DNA from: JBAYJM01 sp964350585
Lineage (GTDB): Bacteria > Patescibacteriota > Patescibacteriia > 2-01-FULL-39-33
Assembly (NCBI GenBank): GCA_964350585.1
Contig: CAYGKC010000003.1
Span: 6,009 to 70,008, forward strand
DNA length: 64,000 nt
Direction of reading: 5' to 3'
Position 1 is the first letter of the stretch; the number at the start of each line of letters is the position of its first letter. This document shows, in pieces, positions 1 through 8,476 of the stretch. The notes beneath the pieces were generated by a model. It was not told the origin of the DNA. It made no database searches and worked only from the letters and a program-made list of their open reading frames with translations. The position numbers and the translations under genes are program-made.

Positions 1-422
1 ACATTTTCAAAAAAACATCAAAGCTGGGATTTGGAACGGGCCAAGATAGTAATCTAAAATGGGCTGAAGACAAAATAATGAGCGATGTTAAAAACCATTT
101 TAAGATGGAATTTTTAAACAGGTTGGATCAAGTAATTTTCTTTGCTCCACTTTCTTTAAAATCCTTAACAAAAATAGCCGCTCTTGAACTTGAAAAACTG
201 GGCAAATCCCTTTTAGCCAAAGATATACATCTGAAATTTGACCCTGAAGTTGCGCAATTTTTAGCTAATGAAGATACGCAAGAAAAAGGAGTAAGGGCAA
301 TAAAGAAAAATATTAGAGATTTGATTGAGACTCCCCTTTCCCATAAAATCCTTGAAGGTAAAATTGGAGACGGAGGAAATATACACCTTAGCATAAAAAA
401 TGGTATAATAGATTTAAGCTAA
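1..422 (+). CDS. Clp-family AAA+ ATPase (ClpB/ClpC-like), C-terminal fragment
   Basis: This is the 3' end of a gene that begins before the window; the open frame runs from base 3 to the TAA at 420-422. The visible 139 residues contain the end of the second AAA+ domain (TSKLGFG, then FLNRLDQVIFFAPLS, the typical sensor-2 approach region of Clp/Hsp100 proteins) and the small C-terminal D2 domain ending with a KGVRAIKKNI stretch. Hsp100 proteins unfold or disaggregate proteins using ATP. ClpB and ClpC cannot be separated without the N-terminal and middle domains. It lies just upstream of, and on the same strand as, an operon of envelope proteins linked to type IV secretion, so it may be cotranscribed with them. 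The family call is well supported, the exact subtype is not. Confidence 0.85.
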   Translation, partial: IFKKTSKLGFGTGQDSNLKWAEDKIMSDVKNHFKMEFLNRLDQVIFFAPLSLKSLTKIAALELEKLGKSLLAKDIHLKFDPEVAQFLANEDTQEKGVRAIKKNIRDLIETPLSHKILEGKIGDGGNIHLSIKNGIIDLS

Positions 423-483
423 TATCCCATTGGAAGGTGATTTTTGAAGGGATTTGCTTTTCCTAATTTTTAAATTTGCCTCA

Positions 484-1269
484 ATGCCGAATCAATTAGT
501 ATCACCCAGTAATGAAGAGGTGGTCTTGTCTGTAGCAGATGCAATTAAAAGAGACCAGGAAGCGGCGAGATCCGAAGGAGCTAAAAATAAAAACGTAAAT
601 AAATCTATCGGTTCAATAATGGGCGAATCTTCCTCGGAAAACAGTCTAAATAATCCCAAGAAAAAAAGAAATAAAAACACTCAAGGAAAAGCAATCTATT
701 CCCCTAACGAAGATGACAGAAGCCTTGAATACGAAAGTAAAAAAAATAAAGAAAAAGATAGTGAAGATACAGATGAAGAAGAACTTGATGAAGACGGAGA
801 AGAACCAGCTGATAATTCTCCAGAAAGTGAGGTTGAAAATACTCCTGAATTCAAAATTAATCAAGCAAGCAAAATAAGAGAAGATCAGCAAAAAGATCTT
901 GCTTCACAAGAAAATGGACCAGAAAAGTCCGAAGAGATGAATTCTGAAGAAAAAGAAGAAGAAAATAAAAATTCAGAAGATAAAGAAGAGCAAGATGAAA
1001 CAGATAAATCCTACAAAAATTTTGGCGGTAATATGGGTGGTTCGGGAATGAATGAAATGTTAAAAAAGCAAGTTAAAAAAAGAGTGATGATGTGGATAAT
1101 AATGGCAATATTACCATTGTTATTATATATTATAGTTACACTGCTAATTTTAATTCTTATTATTATTCTCACACTGTTTATTACTAATCACCCGTGGAAA
1201 GCGGCTTTCGCTGGATTTCAAGTCTTATTTGGGGATTTGGGCGGAGCAGTTGAAACAGTTATTCAATAA
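484..1269 (+). CDS. Acidic membrane-anchored protein of unknown function
   Basis: I do not recognise this protein. From ATG 484 it has about 261 residues; an in-frame TTG at 454 preceded by GAAGGG is an alternative start that adds ten residues. The N-terminal two thirds are hydrophilic and very rich in Glu, Asp, Lys, Ser and Asn, probably disordered, followed by a Gly/Met-rich stretch and a basic patch. One long hydrophobic segment (about residues 201-233) sits near the C-terminus, then a short amphipathic tail. The topology suggests a large cytoplasmic acidic region tethered to the membrane. The next gene begins 2 bases after its stop, so it is part of the envelope/secretion operon running to about 5 kb. 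A role in the type IV secretion apparatus is inferred only from this context. Confidence 0.7.
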   Translation: MPNQLVSPSNEEVVLSVADAIKRDQEAARSEGAKNKNVNKSIGSIMGESSSENSLNNPKKKRNKNTQGKAIYSPNEDDRSLEYESKKNKEKDSEDTDEEELDEDGEEPADNSPESEVENTPEFKINQASKIREDQQKDLASQENGPEKSEEMNSEEKEEENKNSEDKEEQDETDKSYKNFGGNMGGSGMNEMLKKQVKKRVMMWIIMAILPLLLYIIVTLLILILIIILTLFITNHPWKAAFAGFQVLFGDLGGAVETVIQ

Positions 1270-1271
1270 AT

Positions 1272-2492
1272 ATGAACATAGATTATAAAAAATTGGCCTT
1301 AATAATTTTAGTCATTGCAGCGACGGTAGCTCTTATTTTTTTAATTTATTTTCTTTTTTATAAACCAATAACCAGTACCTTTAATGGTGGAGCTGATGAG
1401 AGGCAAAAGACTACCAGCGGGACACTATCCCCGGCCGGACCCGCGGGAACTGACGGATCATCCTCCGGAGGCTCTAATGAAACCGGAACTCAAGGAAATA
1501 ACCAGTCAGAGGGACAAATACTTCCAACAGAGAATGCTGAAAATTCTAAGTTAAAAAAACTCACCGATTTTCCTGCTTATTTTTCATCACCTTCAGATAA
1601 CGGTCTAGTTTATTATAACTATTCAGACGGTAAATTTTACAAAATACTTCCTGATGGGTCTATCTCTTTATTAAGCGATAAAGTTTTCCATAATGTTTCC
1701 AATATTGTTTGGTCAAATGGCAAGAATAAAGCAATACTACAGTATCCAGATGGATCAAATATAATTTATGATTTTAAGCAAGACAAACAAATAACCCTTC
1801 AAAAGCATTGGTCGGATTTCACCTTTTCTCCAAGCGACCAGCAAATTGCTTTCAAAAGCTTTGGCATTGATCCTGAAAACAGATTCTTGGCGATAGGAGA
1901 TACAAACGGATCGAATCTGAAAATCCTTGAGTCAATCGGGGGTGTTGAAAATAAATTCTCAGTAAACTGGTCACCAAACAACTCAATGGTTGCGAATTTC
2001 ATAGAAAGCAATGGGATGGATAGGTCAGAAATTTATTTTATCGGACAAAACAATGAAAACTTTAAATCAATGCTTGTTCAGGGACGCGGTTTTGAAGGAG
2101 TATGGACACCTGATGGAACCGCAATGGTTTATAGCACTTACGATACATCAGATTATATACCTCAGCTATGGATTTCCGGAGCCGGTCCTGAAAATATAGG
2201 CGTTGGAAGAAACGTTTTAGGCATAAATACATGGATTGATAAATGTTCGTTTTCAGGCAATACCACTTTATATTGCGCAGTACCACAGCAAATGCCTACC
2301 GGTTCTGCTTTAGAACCGTCCTTAACTTTGGGTATTTCCGATAACATATACAAAATAGATCTTCAAACTGGAAACAAACAACTAATTACCAACTCTAACC
2401 ACACAATCAATAAAATTTTTCCTTTAAATAATGGAAATGACCTACTTTTTACTGATGCCTTTACGGGAGAAATTTACAGAATAGAAAATTAA
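1272..2492 (+). CDS. Membrane-anchored TolB/PD40-like beta-propeller protein
   Basis: The 406-residue product has one N-terminal membrane segment (about residues 8-30), a low-complexity Gly/Ser/Thr linker (about 38-90) and then a soluble domain with repeated blades. Segments such as SPSDQQIAFKSF, WSPNNSMVANF and WTPDGTAMVYSTYD are typical of TolB/PD40 or WD40-like beta-propellers. The domain should face outward and probably binds a partner protein rather than catalysing a reaction. It starts two bases after the previous stop and ends one base before the next ATG, so it is firmly inside the operon with the DsbA-like and pilin-like genes. The fold is inferred from the blade motifs; the partner is unknown. 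A scaffold role in the secretion machine is the simplest idea. Confidence 0.65.
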   Translation: MNIDYKKLALIILVIAATVALIFLIYFLFYKPITSTFNGGADERQKTTSGTLSPAGPAGTDGSSSGGSNETGTQGNNQSEGQILPTENAENSKLKKLTDFPAYFSSPSDNGLVYYNYSDGKFYKILPDGSISLLSDKVFHNVSNIVWSNGKNKAILQYPDGSNIIYDFKQDKQITLQKHWSDFTFSPSDQQIAFKSFGIDPENRFLAIGDTNGSNLKILESIGGVENKFSVNWSPNNSMVANFIESNGMDRSEIYFIGQNNENFKSMLVQGRGFEGVWTPDGTAMVYSTYDTSDYIPQLWISGAGPENIGVGRNVLGINTWIDKCSFSGNTTLYCAVPQQMPTGSALEPSLTLGISDNIYKIDLQTGNKQLITNSNHTINKIFPLNNGNDLLFTDAFTGEIYRIEN

Positions 2493-2493
2493 A

Positions 2494-3189
2494 ATGAAAA
2501 ATATAATAAAAAAGAATTATGTTCGTTTTATATTTATCTGTTTAGGAGCAATTATTGCTTTAAGTTTTTTTTTACTCATCATTTACTATTTCTTAGTCTT
2601 TAATCAGACACCTACGTATGAAGCAGAGTTAGAAGAAGATTATTCAAAAATATCCTCGGGATTTGTCAGTTATACAGAAGACAATTACTATCCAACATTG
2701 CCTGAAACAGCACCAATAAAAGGCAATCCAAATGCTAGTGTAGTTATTTACGAATTTGCGGATTTTGGTTGTAATTATAGCGCACAAATGCAACCGATAA
2801 TCAGTTCCCTACTAAAAAAATTTCCTGAAAAAATCAAAGTTGTTTTTAAAGATTCTCCTACAGATTATTCTTATCCGGCCCATCTTGCAGCAAGGTGCGC
2901 GCAAGCTCAAGGAAAATTTTGGGAATATTCCGACATGTTATGGAAGCAAAAAGATTTTTCAGATGCAACTATAATTTCTTTAGCTCAATCATTGAATTTG
3001 AATCTGGAAGACTTTAATTTGTGTATTCAAAATAAAAGTGCTGATAAATTTATCGAATATGATTCTAAAGAAGCGGATGCCTTATCAATTTTAGGAACTC
3101 CTCATCTTTACATCAATAAAATCGAAATAGCAGGCTTTTCAACAGAAGAAGAATTGGTTAAAATCATTCAAAATGAAATAAATAACTAG
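2494..3189 (+). CDS. DsbA/thioredoxin-like protein with CXXS motif
   Basis: The 231-residue product has an N-terminal membrane anchor (about residues 11-35) and a DsbA-type thioredoxin domain (about 65-230). The start of the domain reads KGNPNASVVIYEFADFGC, and the LGTPHLYIN segment supplies the cis-Pro loop. The active-site position is C93-N-Y-S96, so the second cysteine of the usual CXXC is a serine. CXXS proteins can form mixed disulfides and act in isomerisation or reduction, but not as simple dithiol oxidases. The domain should lie outside the membrane. It is encoded in the envelope operon beside pilin-like proteins, and the secretion locus nearby encodes a giant Cys-rich protein that would need disulfide handling. 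The family call is firm; the substrate is inferred. Confidence 0.85.
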   Translation: MKNIIKKNYVRFIFICLGAIIALSFFLLIIYYFLVFNQTPTYEAELEEDYSKISSGFVSYTEDNYYPTLPETAPIKGNPNASVVIYEFADFGCNYSAQMQPIISSLLKKFPEKIKVVFKDSPTDYSYPAHLAARCAQAQGKFWEYSDMLWKQKDFSDATIISLAQSLNLNLEDFNLCIQNKSADKFIEYDSKEADALSILGTPHLYINKIEIAGFSTEEELVKIIQNEINN

Positions 3190-3616
3190 CAAATGAATAA
3201 AAAATTTATATTTTTTTTAATAATTTTATCTTTTTTCTTCTCTATTTTGTTTTCTACTCCGTTAGCCTATGCCGCTGATCCTGTTGTAACTCAAAGTTAT
3301 GAGCTAAACACTCCCATAGGAGGAATTAAAGAATTTAATGTTAGTCAAGGAAGCAATGATATTTTAGGAAAATACGTAAAAGCATGGTACGGATTTTTAT
3401 TAGGCATTGTTGGAATTTTAGCGGCTGTAGTGATAATATTCGCAGGAGTAAGATGGATGATATCAAGAGGGAATTCTTCAGAAACAGGACAGGCTAAAGA
3501 AATGATGGTTTCTGCTATTTCTGGACTTGTTTTAGCATTGCTTGCTTACACAATTTTATACTTAATAAACCCAACTCTGGTAGTTATAAAAATGCCAGCG
3601 CTTGATCCGTTGTATA
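3181..3616 (+). repeat. Direct repeat, copy 1 (436 bp, identical to copy 2)
   Basis: Read by eye, bases 3181-3616 match 4174-4609 without a difference at an offset of 993 bases. The repeat starts 12 bases before the ATG and covers codons 1-141 of the pilin-like proteins; identity stops abruptly inside the TAT codon run after DPLY. The lack of any silent change shows very recent duplication or active gene conversion. Confidence 0.95.
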
Positions 3617-4182
3617 GTGAAGCAACGGAAGGAAGTGCAGGAGCATTAAGAGAAGGCGCAAGAGAAAGAGCTGACTGCCCACAAACTTCCCAATCTTGTA
3701 GAAATTCCACAACCGGTGTGTTAGATTTTGGAAATGTTCCTCCAAAAGCTCCCACAATACCAGCAGACATTGAAGCCATAATTACAAGAGTGGCTGGCAC
3801 TGATAATAATATGAGAGCAATGCTTAGAGCAATATGTATGGCGGAAAGCGGATGTAATCCCAATACCAGAAGTAGTAGTGCAGGAGCCATAGGCTTAATG
3901 CAAATAATGCCTTCCACTGGTGCCAGACTCAACTATACACCTGAACAGCTTAGAGATCCTGAAACCAGCATCAGAGGAGCTGCAGCATTAATAACAGAAG
4001 GGCGGGCAAAAGGATATACACCACCCCAAATTGCAGCATATTATAACGGCGGCAGCGGTGCTGTTGCTGCAAGTAGAGACTGCCCAGGAGTTCAAGCCTA
4101 TCAATGTTGCACAAATCCAGGATGCTTAACTCAAACGCAAGATTATGTTCCTAAAGTTATGAGTTATTATAATAATAACTAG
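3193..4182 (+). CDS. VirB2/TrbC-like pilin fused to a lytic transglycosylase (SLT) domain
   Basis: The 329-residue product has a signal peptide (residues 1-27, AYA-A cleavage site) and two membrane segments (about 64-85 and 104-126), the layout of VirB2/TrbC-type pilins. A linker leads to a soluble C-terminal domain from about 190. That domain is a goose-type/SLT lytic transglycosylase: MAESGCNP with likely catalytic Glu218, then GAIGLMQIMP and AAYYNGG, which are the family's hallmark motifs. Such enzymes cut peptidoglycan between MurNAc and GlcNAc, and VirB1-type members open the wall for type IV secretion. The first 141 residues are identical, also at the DNA level, to those of the next gene. 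The fusion suggests a membrane- or pilus-tethered wall hydrolase. Enzyme call strong; pilin role inferred. Confidence 0.88.
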   Translation: MNKKFIFFLIILSFFFSILFSTPLAYAADPVVTQSYELNTPIGGIKEFNVSQGSNDILGKYVKAWYGFLLGIVGILAAVVIIFAGVRWMISRGNSSETGQAKEMMVSAISGLVLALLAYTILYLINPTLVVIKMPALDPLYSEATEGSAGALREGARERADCPQTSQSCRNSTTGVLDFGNVPPKAPTIPADIEAIITRVAGTDNNMRAMLRAICMAESGCNPNTRSSSAGAIGLMQIMPSTGARLNYTPEQLRDPETSIRGAAALITEGRAKGYTPPQIAAYYNGGSGAVAASRDCPGVQAYQCCTNPGCLTQTQDYVPKVMSYYNNN

Positions 4183-4609
4183 CAAATGAATAAAAAATTT
4201 ATATTTTTTTTAATAATTTTATCTTTTTTCTTCTCTATTTTGTTTTCTACTCCGTTAGCCTATGCCGCTGATCCTGTTGTAACTCAAAGTTATGAGCTAA
4301 ACACTCCCATAGGAGGAATTAAAGAATTTAATGTTAGTCAAGGAAGCAATGATATTTTAGGAAAATACGTAAAAGCATGGTACGGATTTTTATTAGGCAT
4401 TGTTGGAATTTTAGCGGCTGTAGTGATAATATTCGCAGGAGTAAGATGGATGATATCAAGAGGGAATTCTTCAGAAACAGGACAGGCTAAAGAAATGATG
4501 GTTTCTGCTATTTCTGGACTTGTTTTAGCATTGCTTGCTTACACAATTTTATACTTAATAAACCCAACTCTGGTAGTTATAAAAATGCCAGCGCTTGATC
4601 CGTTGTATA
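4174..4609 (+). repeat. Direct repeat, copy 2 (436 bp)
   Basis: This is the second copy of the 436-bp direct repeat, covering the upstream AATAACTAGCAA, the signal peptide and both membrane segments of the M15-like fusion. Recombination between the copies would delete one hydrolase domain and leave a single intact fusion gene in frame. Confidence 0.95.
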
Positions 4610-4998
4610 CTGAAAGCGGTTTAGGCGAAGAAAGCAGTGAAGAAGGTGAAGGCACAGGAAGAGCAGGGAGTGCGGGCAATAGCGCATCTATCGATGAATT
4701 AACACCAGAAGCTCAAGCCTTACATAGATCAATAGTTGAAACATGCGGTCCCGTAACTGCCAACTCTACATACCGACCGGCAAATCGCGCTTCTGCGCAT
4801 TATAGCAGAATAGCAATTGACTATCCAAGAACTACAGCAATGGATAATTGCATGAATGGCATAATAAATGGAGTGGAACCGTATACTAGAGACAAGCAGG
4901 GCAATCCCATTTACAGAGTCACTTTTCCTAATGGCGCCAGCGGAAGAATAATTGATGAGCCAGGTAATAATTGCTGGCATATTGACCTAAGACCTTAG
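4186..4998 (+). CDS. VirB2/TrbC-like pilin fused to an M15-like peptidase domain
   Basis: The 270-residue product repeats residues 1-141 of the previous protein exactly (signal peptide plus two membrane segments) and then diverges completely. After an acidic Gly/Ser linker (about 142-168) comes a small domain with the pattern S203-A-H205 ... A-I-D212 and, near the end, C-W-H265-I-D. This matches the zinc ligands His, Asp, His of the M15 / D-Ala-D-Ala carboxypeptidase-like fold, which cleaves peptide stems of peptidoglycan. The usual Gly of SxHxxGxAxD is Arg208 here, so it is a divergent member. The neighbour carries a glycan-cutting domain on the same anchor, so the pair could attack both parts of the wall. 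The start is three bases after the previous stop. Confidence 0.75.
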   Translation: MNKKFIFFLIILSFFFSILFSTPLAYAADPVVTQSYELNTPIGGIKEFNVSQGSNDILGKYVKAWYGFLLGIVGILAAVVIIFAGVRWMISRGNSSETGQAKEMMVSAISGLVLALLAYTILYLINPTLVVIKMPALDPLYTESGLGEESSEEGEGTGRAGSAGNSASIDELTPEAQALHRSIVETCGPVTANSTYRPANRASAHYSRIAIDYPRTTAMDNCMNGIINGVEPYTRDKQGNPIYRVTFPNGASGRIIDEPGNNCWHIDLRP

Positions 4999-5000
4999 AA

Positions 5001-6317
5001 ATGATCAAATCTAATACATTTATTTGCTCAAATTGCGGCGCCCAGTATCCTAAATGGCAAGGGCGTTGTTTGGAATGTGGAAAATGGAGTACAATCATTG
5101 AAGAAACCGATAATAATCACCAAGCAAACGGGAAACAAGATATTCCCATACTTCTTTCTGAACTTAAGGTTTTAAACCAAGATAGAATTAAAACAAATAT
5201 TGATGAATTAGACAGAGTTTTAGGCGGAGGTATTGTAAAAGGAGCGGTAATACTAATCGGAGGCGATCCTGGAATAGGAAAATCAACTTTAGCATTGCAA
5301 ATAGCACAGGGCATTAAAAAAACGTTATATGCTTCCGGAGAAGAATCGGCAAATCAAATTAAAATTAGATTTGATCGCTTAAAACTTAAGCCGAATGAGT
5401 TAAACTTTTTACCACAGACTGATGTTAATAGGATTATATCAACTGCACTCTCAATAAATCCTGAACTGCTAATAATCGATTCAATTCAAACATTAACGGA
5501 TGCGGATGTGCCAAGCGGAGCCGGAAGCCTTATACAAATAACAAACTGTTCGGGCAAACTGATTCAATTTGCAAAAACTAAAAACATTCCAGTTATAATA
5601 GTTGGACATGTCACCAAAGAAGGAATAGTTGCCGGACCAAAAACATTAGAACACTTGGTAGATACTGTATTATACCTCGAGAATGACAGCCAAAATTTTT
5701 ATAAAATATTACGAGGAACTAAAAACCGTTTCGGCTCAACAGGTGAAATAGGAATTTTTGAAATGACACAATCCGGACTCATAGAAATTAAAAATCCGAC
5801 GCAAATATTTGTGGAAGAAAACGGATCCGAACATCCAGGCAAGGCAATGTCAATAATTATGGAAGGAAGCAGGCCTTTTCTAGTTGAAATTCAAGCTCTT
5901 GTTTCTAAAACTATATTCGGATACCCACAAAGAAAATCAACCGGTTATGATCTGAATAGAATGCAGATGATCATAGCTGTTATTTCCAAAATTGCAAAAA
6001 TAAATTTAAGCAATCAAGATATTTATTTAAATATTGCTGGAGGTATAAAAGTTAAAGATACTGCAATAGATTTAGCAGTAGCTTTAGCCATAATTTCTGC
6101 ATTTATCGAAATAAATATAAATCATAAAAGCCTGATAATAGGAGAAATAGGGTTATCCGGCGAAATAAGAAATGTTACTCAAATGGAAAGAAGAATTAAA
6201 GAAGCAAAAAATTTAAATTTTAATAAAATTATTCTTTCTCCCATAAAAACAGACGAGAACTTTCTTTTAAAAGCCAAGGATATTAAAGAAGCGATAAACT
6301 ACATTACAAAAAGTTGA
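5001..6317 (+). CDS. radA: DNA repair protein RadA/Sms
   Basis: RadA is a RecA-related ATPase and DnaB-like branch-migration helicase used in recombination and natural transformation. The 438-residue protein has the full family layout. It begins with an N-terminal zinc finger (CSNCG ... CLECG, residues 9-27). A RecA core follows with Walker A GDPGIGKST near residue 93, Walker B LLIIDSIQ and the RadA-specific KNRFG motif. The end is a Lon-protease-like domain with GGIKVKDTAIDLAVALA. Length is close to the usual 450. It begins 3 bases after the pilin-M15 gene, so it may be read from the same operon, an arrangement that could link envelope machinery with DNA uptake. Its stop codon directly abuts the stop codon of recG on the other strand. 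Confidence 0.97.
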   Translation: MIKSNTFICSNCGAQYPKWQGRCLECGKWSTIIEETDNNHQANGKQDIPILLSELKVLNQDRIKTNIDELDRVLGGGIVKGAVILIGGDPGIGKSTLALQIAQGIKKTLYASGEESANQIKIRFDRLKLKPNELNFLPQTDVNRIISTALSINPELLIIDSIQTLTDADVPSGAGSLIQITNCSGKLIQFAKTKNIPVIIVGHVTKEGIVAGPKTLEHLVDTVLYLENDSQNFYKILRGTKNRFGSTGEIGIFEMTQSGLIEIKNPTQIFVEENGSEHPGKAMSIIMEGSRPFLVEIQALVSKTIFGYPQRKSTGYDLNRMQMIIAVISKIAKINLSNQDIYLNIAGGIKVKDTAIDLAVALAIISAFIEININHKSLIIGEIGLSGEIRNVTQMERRIKEAKNLNFNKIILSPIKTDENFLLKAKDIKEAINYITKS

Positions 6318-8363
6318 TTATTCCCTATGTGTTACATATCCGAAATCTGAAATTTTTTCCTTTATCTGATTAATTGATTCCTTATCTTCGTTAGCCATAC
6401 TCCAAGCTGCCCAATGCTTGGCTTTTTTTATCAAATCAATATCATTTATATCTGCAATTTTAAAATCGACAAAACCAGATTGTTTTGTTGAATAAATTGA
6501 ACCGCCACCTCTGGTCTCCAAATCATAATTAGCCAATTTAAAACCATCATTACAAGAAGCCATATAATTTAACCTTCTTATGACTTGTTCATCATTTTTA
6601 TCACTAAATAAAAAGCAATAAGATTGATGCATTCCCCTTCCGACTCTCCCCCTAAACTGATGTAATTGAGCAAGCCCAAACCTCTCTGATCCTTCTATCA
6701 TCATAACGTTAGCATTAGGTACATCTATTCCTACCTCTATCACTGATGTAGATACTAAAATCTTTATTTTATTTTCAATAAATTCTCTCATTATTTTTTC
6801 TTTTTCTTCAGCCTTCATTTTTCCATGCAAAAGGCCAACTAATAATTCGGGAAAGATTGTTTTATCTAATTTTTCATACTCTTCTTTTACTGATTTAACT
6901 CCAAGAAAATCCGATGGATCAACTAAGGGACAAATAATAAAAACCTGCCTTCCGTTTACAATTTGCTTTTTAATGAATTCATAAGCTAAGCGCCTTTTTT
7001 CAGAAGGGACAACTTTTGTTATTATCTGCCTTCTGCCACTGGGCATCTGTTTAATAATGGATAAGTCGAGATCGCCGTAACAAATCAAAGCAAGAGATCG
7101 AGGAATCGGAGTTGCGGTCATTGAAAGAAAGTGCGGTGTTTTTCGGTTTAAATTTTTTTCCTTCAATAACTTCCTTTGTTCGACTCCAAAACGATGCTGT
7201 TCATCAACAATAACCAATCCTAAATTTAAAAATTGAATTTTTTCTTGTATAACAGCATGGGTGCCGATTATAAAATTAACTTTACCTTTTTTTATTAACT
7301 CGATTAAATCATTCTCCTTAACATCTTTTCCGTTGATAGATTTAAAGGACCTGGCCAGTATGGCAATATTAATTTTTTCTTTTTTAAAAATTTTTCTTGC
7401 ACTCTCATAGTGCTGTTTGGCAAGAACTTCAGTAGGTACCATTAATACTGTTTGAAGTGATGATAAATATGCGTTTAAAACAGCAATAAATGCAACAATA
7501 GTCTTACCCGAACCAACATCGCCTTCCAACATTCTATTCATTGGGATTTCTTTGCCTAAATCTTTTATTATTTCCCAAGTAGCTTTTTTTTGATCTATTG
7601 TAAGATTAAAACCAAGACTGGAAATAAAATCTTTGGATTTTTTTTCATCAAAAGTTATTGGCGAAGCTTTTTTATTTGATAATTCGTTTTTTATCAATTC
7701 AGAAGCAAATTGCATTAAGTATATCTCATCAAAAGAAATTCTTTCCTTAGCCTTTTTTAACTTCTCCTCCGAAACCGGATAATGAATATTCACTATCGCC
7801 TCTTTTAAATTTAAAAAACCTTCTTCTTGAATAATTTTAGTTGAAAGATGATCAGTAATTTCAAAACTTTTAATTACTTCTTTTACAAGTGAACGTATAT
7901 GTTTCTGGTTCAAACCTGATGTTAGCGAGTAAATTGGCAATAATCCGTTTTCAAAATTTTTAGAAAAAGAATAGTTTGGACAGCTTAAATAGCAGTCTGA
8001 ATTATCACCGATTATTTTACCGGAAAAAAACAATTCCTGCCCTGCTTTAATATTTTTTGTAAGCCAAGGTTGGTTAAACCAAAGTATTTTAACAGATCCA
8101 GTATTATCACTGACCAGTGCCTCCACAATATTTTTTCTATTGTATCTGGTTTTTTTGGCGCTAATCAATTCTACAGTTCCAAAAATATTTACCATAGTGC
8201 CGGCCTTCAAGTCAGAAATATTTGTATTCTCATATGATTCATATCTGAAGGGAAAATAAAAAATGAGATCCTTAACGGTCTCAATTTGTAAAAATTTTAA
8301 TTTACCAGCCAAAATCTTTGAAACTCCTGATAAATCCTTTATTTTATTATTTAAATCTAACAT
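6318..8363 (-). CDS. recG: ATP-dependent DNA helicase RecG
   Basis: RecG remodels stalled replication forks and branched DNA. The 681-residue protein has the N-terminal wedge/OB domain (about 60-150), a helicase core with MLEGDVGSGKT (Walker A), VIVDEQHRFG (DEQH box) and SMTATPIPRSL, and the C-terminal helicase half with QFRGRVGRG. The open frame extends 17 codons further upstream to 8414, but that part runs through tRNA-Arg, so I place the start at the ATG at 8361-8363. The stop codon ends flush against that of radA (6317/6318), so the two transcripts must overlap at their 3' ends unless terminators lie inside the genes. The gene is complete and typical. Confidence 0.97.
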   Translation of the reverse strand: MLDLNNKIKDLSGVSKILAGKLKFLQIETVKDLIFYFPFRYESYENTNISDLKAGTMVNIFGTVELISAKKTRYNRKNIVEALVSDNTGSVKILWFNQPWLTKNIKAGQELFFSGKIIGDNSDCYLSCPNYSFSKNFENGLLPIYSLTSGLNQKHIRSLVKEVIKSFEITDHLSTKIIQEEGFLNLKEAIVNIHYPVSEEKLKKAKERISFDEIYLMQFASELIKNELSNKKASPITFDEKKSKDFISSLGFNLTIDQKKATWEIIKDLGKEIPMNRMLEGDVGSGKTIVAFIAVLNAYLSSLQTVLMVPTEVLAKQHYESARKIFKKEKINIAILARSFKSINGKDVKENDLIELIKKGKVNFIIGTHAVIQEKIQFLNLGLVIVDEQHRFGVEQRKLLKEKNLNRKTPHFLSMTATPIPRSLALICYGDLDLSIIKQMPSGRRQIITKVVPSEKRRLAYEFIKKQIVNGRQVFIICPLVDPSDFLGVKSVKEEYEKLDKTIFPELLVGLLHGKMKAEEKEKIMREFIENKIKILVSTSVIEVGIDVPNANVMMIEGSERFGLAQLHQFRGRVGRGMHQSYCFLFSDKNDEQVIRRLNYMASCNDGFKLANYDLETRGGGSIYSTKQSGFVDFKIADINDIDLIKKAKHWAAWSMANEDKESINQIKEKISDFGYVTHRE

Positions 8364-8372
8364 AAAATCTTT

Positions 8373-8446
8373 TGTGCCCGAGAGGATTTGAACCTCTGAT
8401 CTCCGGCTCCGCAAGCCGACGCTTTATCCAGCTAAGCTACGAGCAC
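8373..8446 (-). tRNA. tRNA-Arg (anticodon GCG)
   Basis: The minus strand folds into a 74-nt cloverleaf. The acceptor GTGCTCG pairs with CGGGCAC (one G-T pair) before discriminator A, the D arm is AGCTGGATAAAGC, and the T arm is AGAGG-TTCAAAT-CCTCT. The anticodon stem TCGGC/GCCGG encloses loop TTGCGGA, so the anticodon is GCG, reading CGC and CGU. Most bacteria use ACG (inosine) here. CCA is not encoded. It lies 10 bases upstream of recG on the same strand. Confidence 0.95.
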
Positions 8447-8476
8447 ATAATTAGCTCCCTACACCTTATCAAAAAA

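Noticed and set aside
3181..4609. Insertion sequence or transposon explaining the 436-bp direct repeat
   Set aside because: No transposase, no terminal inverted repeats and no target duplication. The repeat edges match gene and domain borders instead.
8364..8414. N-terminal extension of recG
   Set aside because: These 17 codons lie in tRNA-Arg (MRSRRSEVQILSG is a typical tRNA read-through peptide). The ATG at 8363 matches the start of RecG.
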